Assembly: GCA_900540885.1 (NCBI GenBank)
Contig: UQHJ01000056.1
Span: 1 to 14,648 of the forward strand
Length of the DNA stretch: 14,648 bases
Direction: 5' to 3'
Source of the DNA: an uncultured Prevotella sp.
GTDB taxonomy: Bacteria; Bacteroidota; Bacteroidia; Bacteroidales; Bacteroidaceae
In this document: one piece after another, positions 14,417 through 14,648 of the stretch
How positions within the stretch are numbered: position 1 is the stretch's first letter
How the letters are laid out: every line of letters begins with the position of its first letter
Made by a program: the position numbers and the translations under genes
Notes under the pieces: generated by a model
The model's input: the letters and a program-made list of their open reading frames with translations, nothing else
What the model was told of the DNA's origin: nothing
The model's database searches: none

Positions 14417-14424
14417 CAAAAATA
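14417..14424 (-). promoter_or_regulatory. Putative -7 box of htrA
   Basis: On the minus strand this reads TATTTTTG, a perfect TAnnTTTG, 34 bases upstream of the preferred ATG. The -33 position has no TTTG. It supports the shorter start. Confidence 0.5.
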
Positions 14425-14451
14425 TAAAATCAACTTATTGCGCGTATGTCA

Positions 14452-14473
14452 TTTAGCGAAAAATAACGCTAAA
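14452..14473. promoter_or_regulatory. Operator-like dyad upstream of htrA
   Basis: TTTAGCG (14452-14458) and CGCTAAA (14467-14473) are perfect inverted half-sites with an 8-base AT spacer, placed just upstream of the expected -33 position of htrA. This is where an activator or repressor would bind. The regulator is unknown. Confidence 0.4.
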
Positions 14474-14612
14474 CTTGCTCTCTTTTAACACGTATAATAC
14501 TTCTGGTAATAGAAATTAGTATTTTAAGTAGAATCTTTTCGACTCGTTAAACCCTTAAGAGTATACAAAAAATTATTGCTGTCCGGTAAAACTTTTTCAA
14601 ACAAAATAAATT

Positions 14613-14648
14613 AGGGCTGACACTTCTCACGAGGTATCAGCCCTTTTG
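14613..14648. terminator. Hairpin at the right edge, likely terminator
   Basis: AGGGCTGA (14613-14620) pairs with TCAGCCCT (14637-14644), with further partial pairing inside, and TTTTG follows on the plus strand. On the minus strand AATTTATTTTG follows. Since no plus-strand gene precedes it, it more likely ends a minus-strand gene lying beyond the window. The 14475-14612 interval holds no gene that I can support. Confidence 0.6.

Noticed and set aside
14383..14433. Longer start for htrA
   Set aside because: It puts 17 residues before the signal peptide and includes the predicted -7 box.
1..14648. CRISPR array, tRNA, rRNA, transposase or integrase
   Set aside because: No regularly spaced repeats, cloverleaf-forming segments or mobile-element proteins were found on either strand by reading; a covariance-model scan was not possible here.

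Overview
The window looks like chromosomal DNA of a Bacteroidales bacterium, probably Prevotellaceae. Two lines of evidence support this. Several genes are preceded by the Bacteroidetes sigma factor's -7 box (TAnnTTTG), with a TTTG -33 box 19 bp upstream in two cases. The start codons have no obvious purine-rich Shine-Dalgarno sequence. The family assignment is a judgement from protein character, not a search result.

Layout: 1-408 is a non-coding, repeat-rich leader carrying the thrS promoter. Plus-strand translation genes follow: thrS (threonyl-tRNA synthetase), a strong terminator, then the infC-rpmI-rplT operon (IF-3, L35, L20). This normally compact operon is interrupted between infC and rpmI by about 0.9 kb of AT-rich DNA. 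The insert encodes an unrecognised lipoprotein and, in tandem and in the same frame, a short ORF resembling the lipoprotein's C-terminal end. A terminator after rplT separates the operon from a convergent minus-strand pair: a YciH/SUI1-type translation factor and a small nitroreductase.

A divergent promoter region (about 5998-6155) leads into a plus-strand P1B-type Zn/Cd/Pb efflux ATPase and a hot-dog thioesterase. A 20-bp perfect-stem hairpin at 8636-8695 separates the thioesterase from a minus-strand block running from the right edge: htrA/degP (periplasmic protease), an A-type flavodiiron protein (O2/NO reductase), hrpB (DEAH-box helicase) and a 79-residue hypothetical gene. Hairpins lie after htrA, after the flavodiiron gene and at the extreme right edge.

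The left half is core translation machinery. The right half is stress-related housekeeping: metal efflux, envelope proteolysis and O2/NO detoxification. No CRISPR array, tRNA, rRNA, transposase or phage gene is visible. The most unusual features are the insertion into the IF3-L35-L20 operon with its degraded-looking tandem copy, the duplicated promoter-bearing repeat upstream of thrS, and candidate alternative RNA structures in the infC and rpmI leaders.
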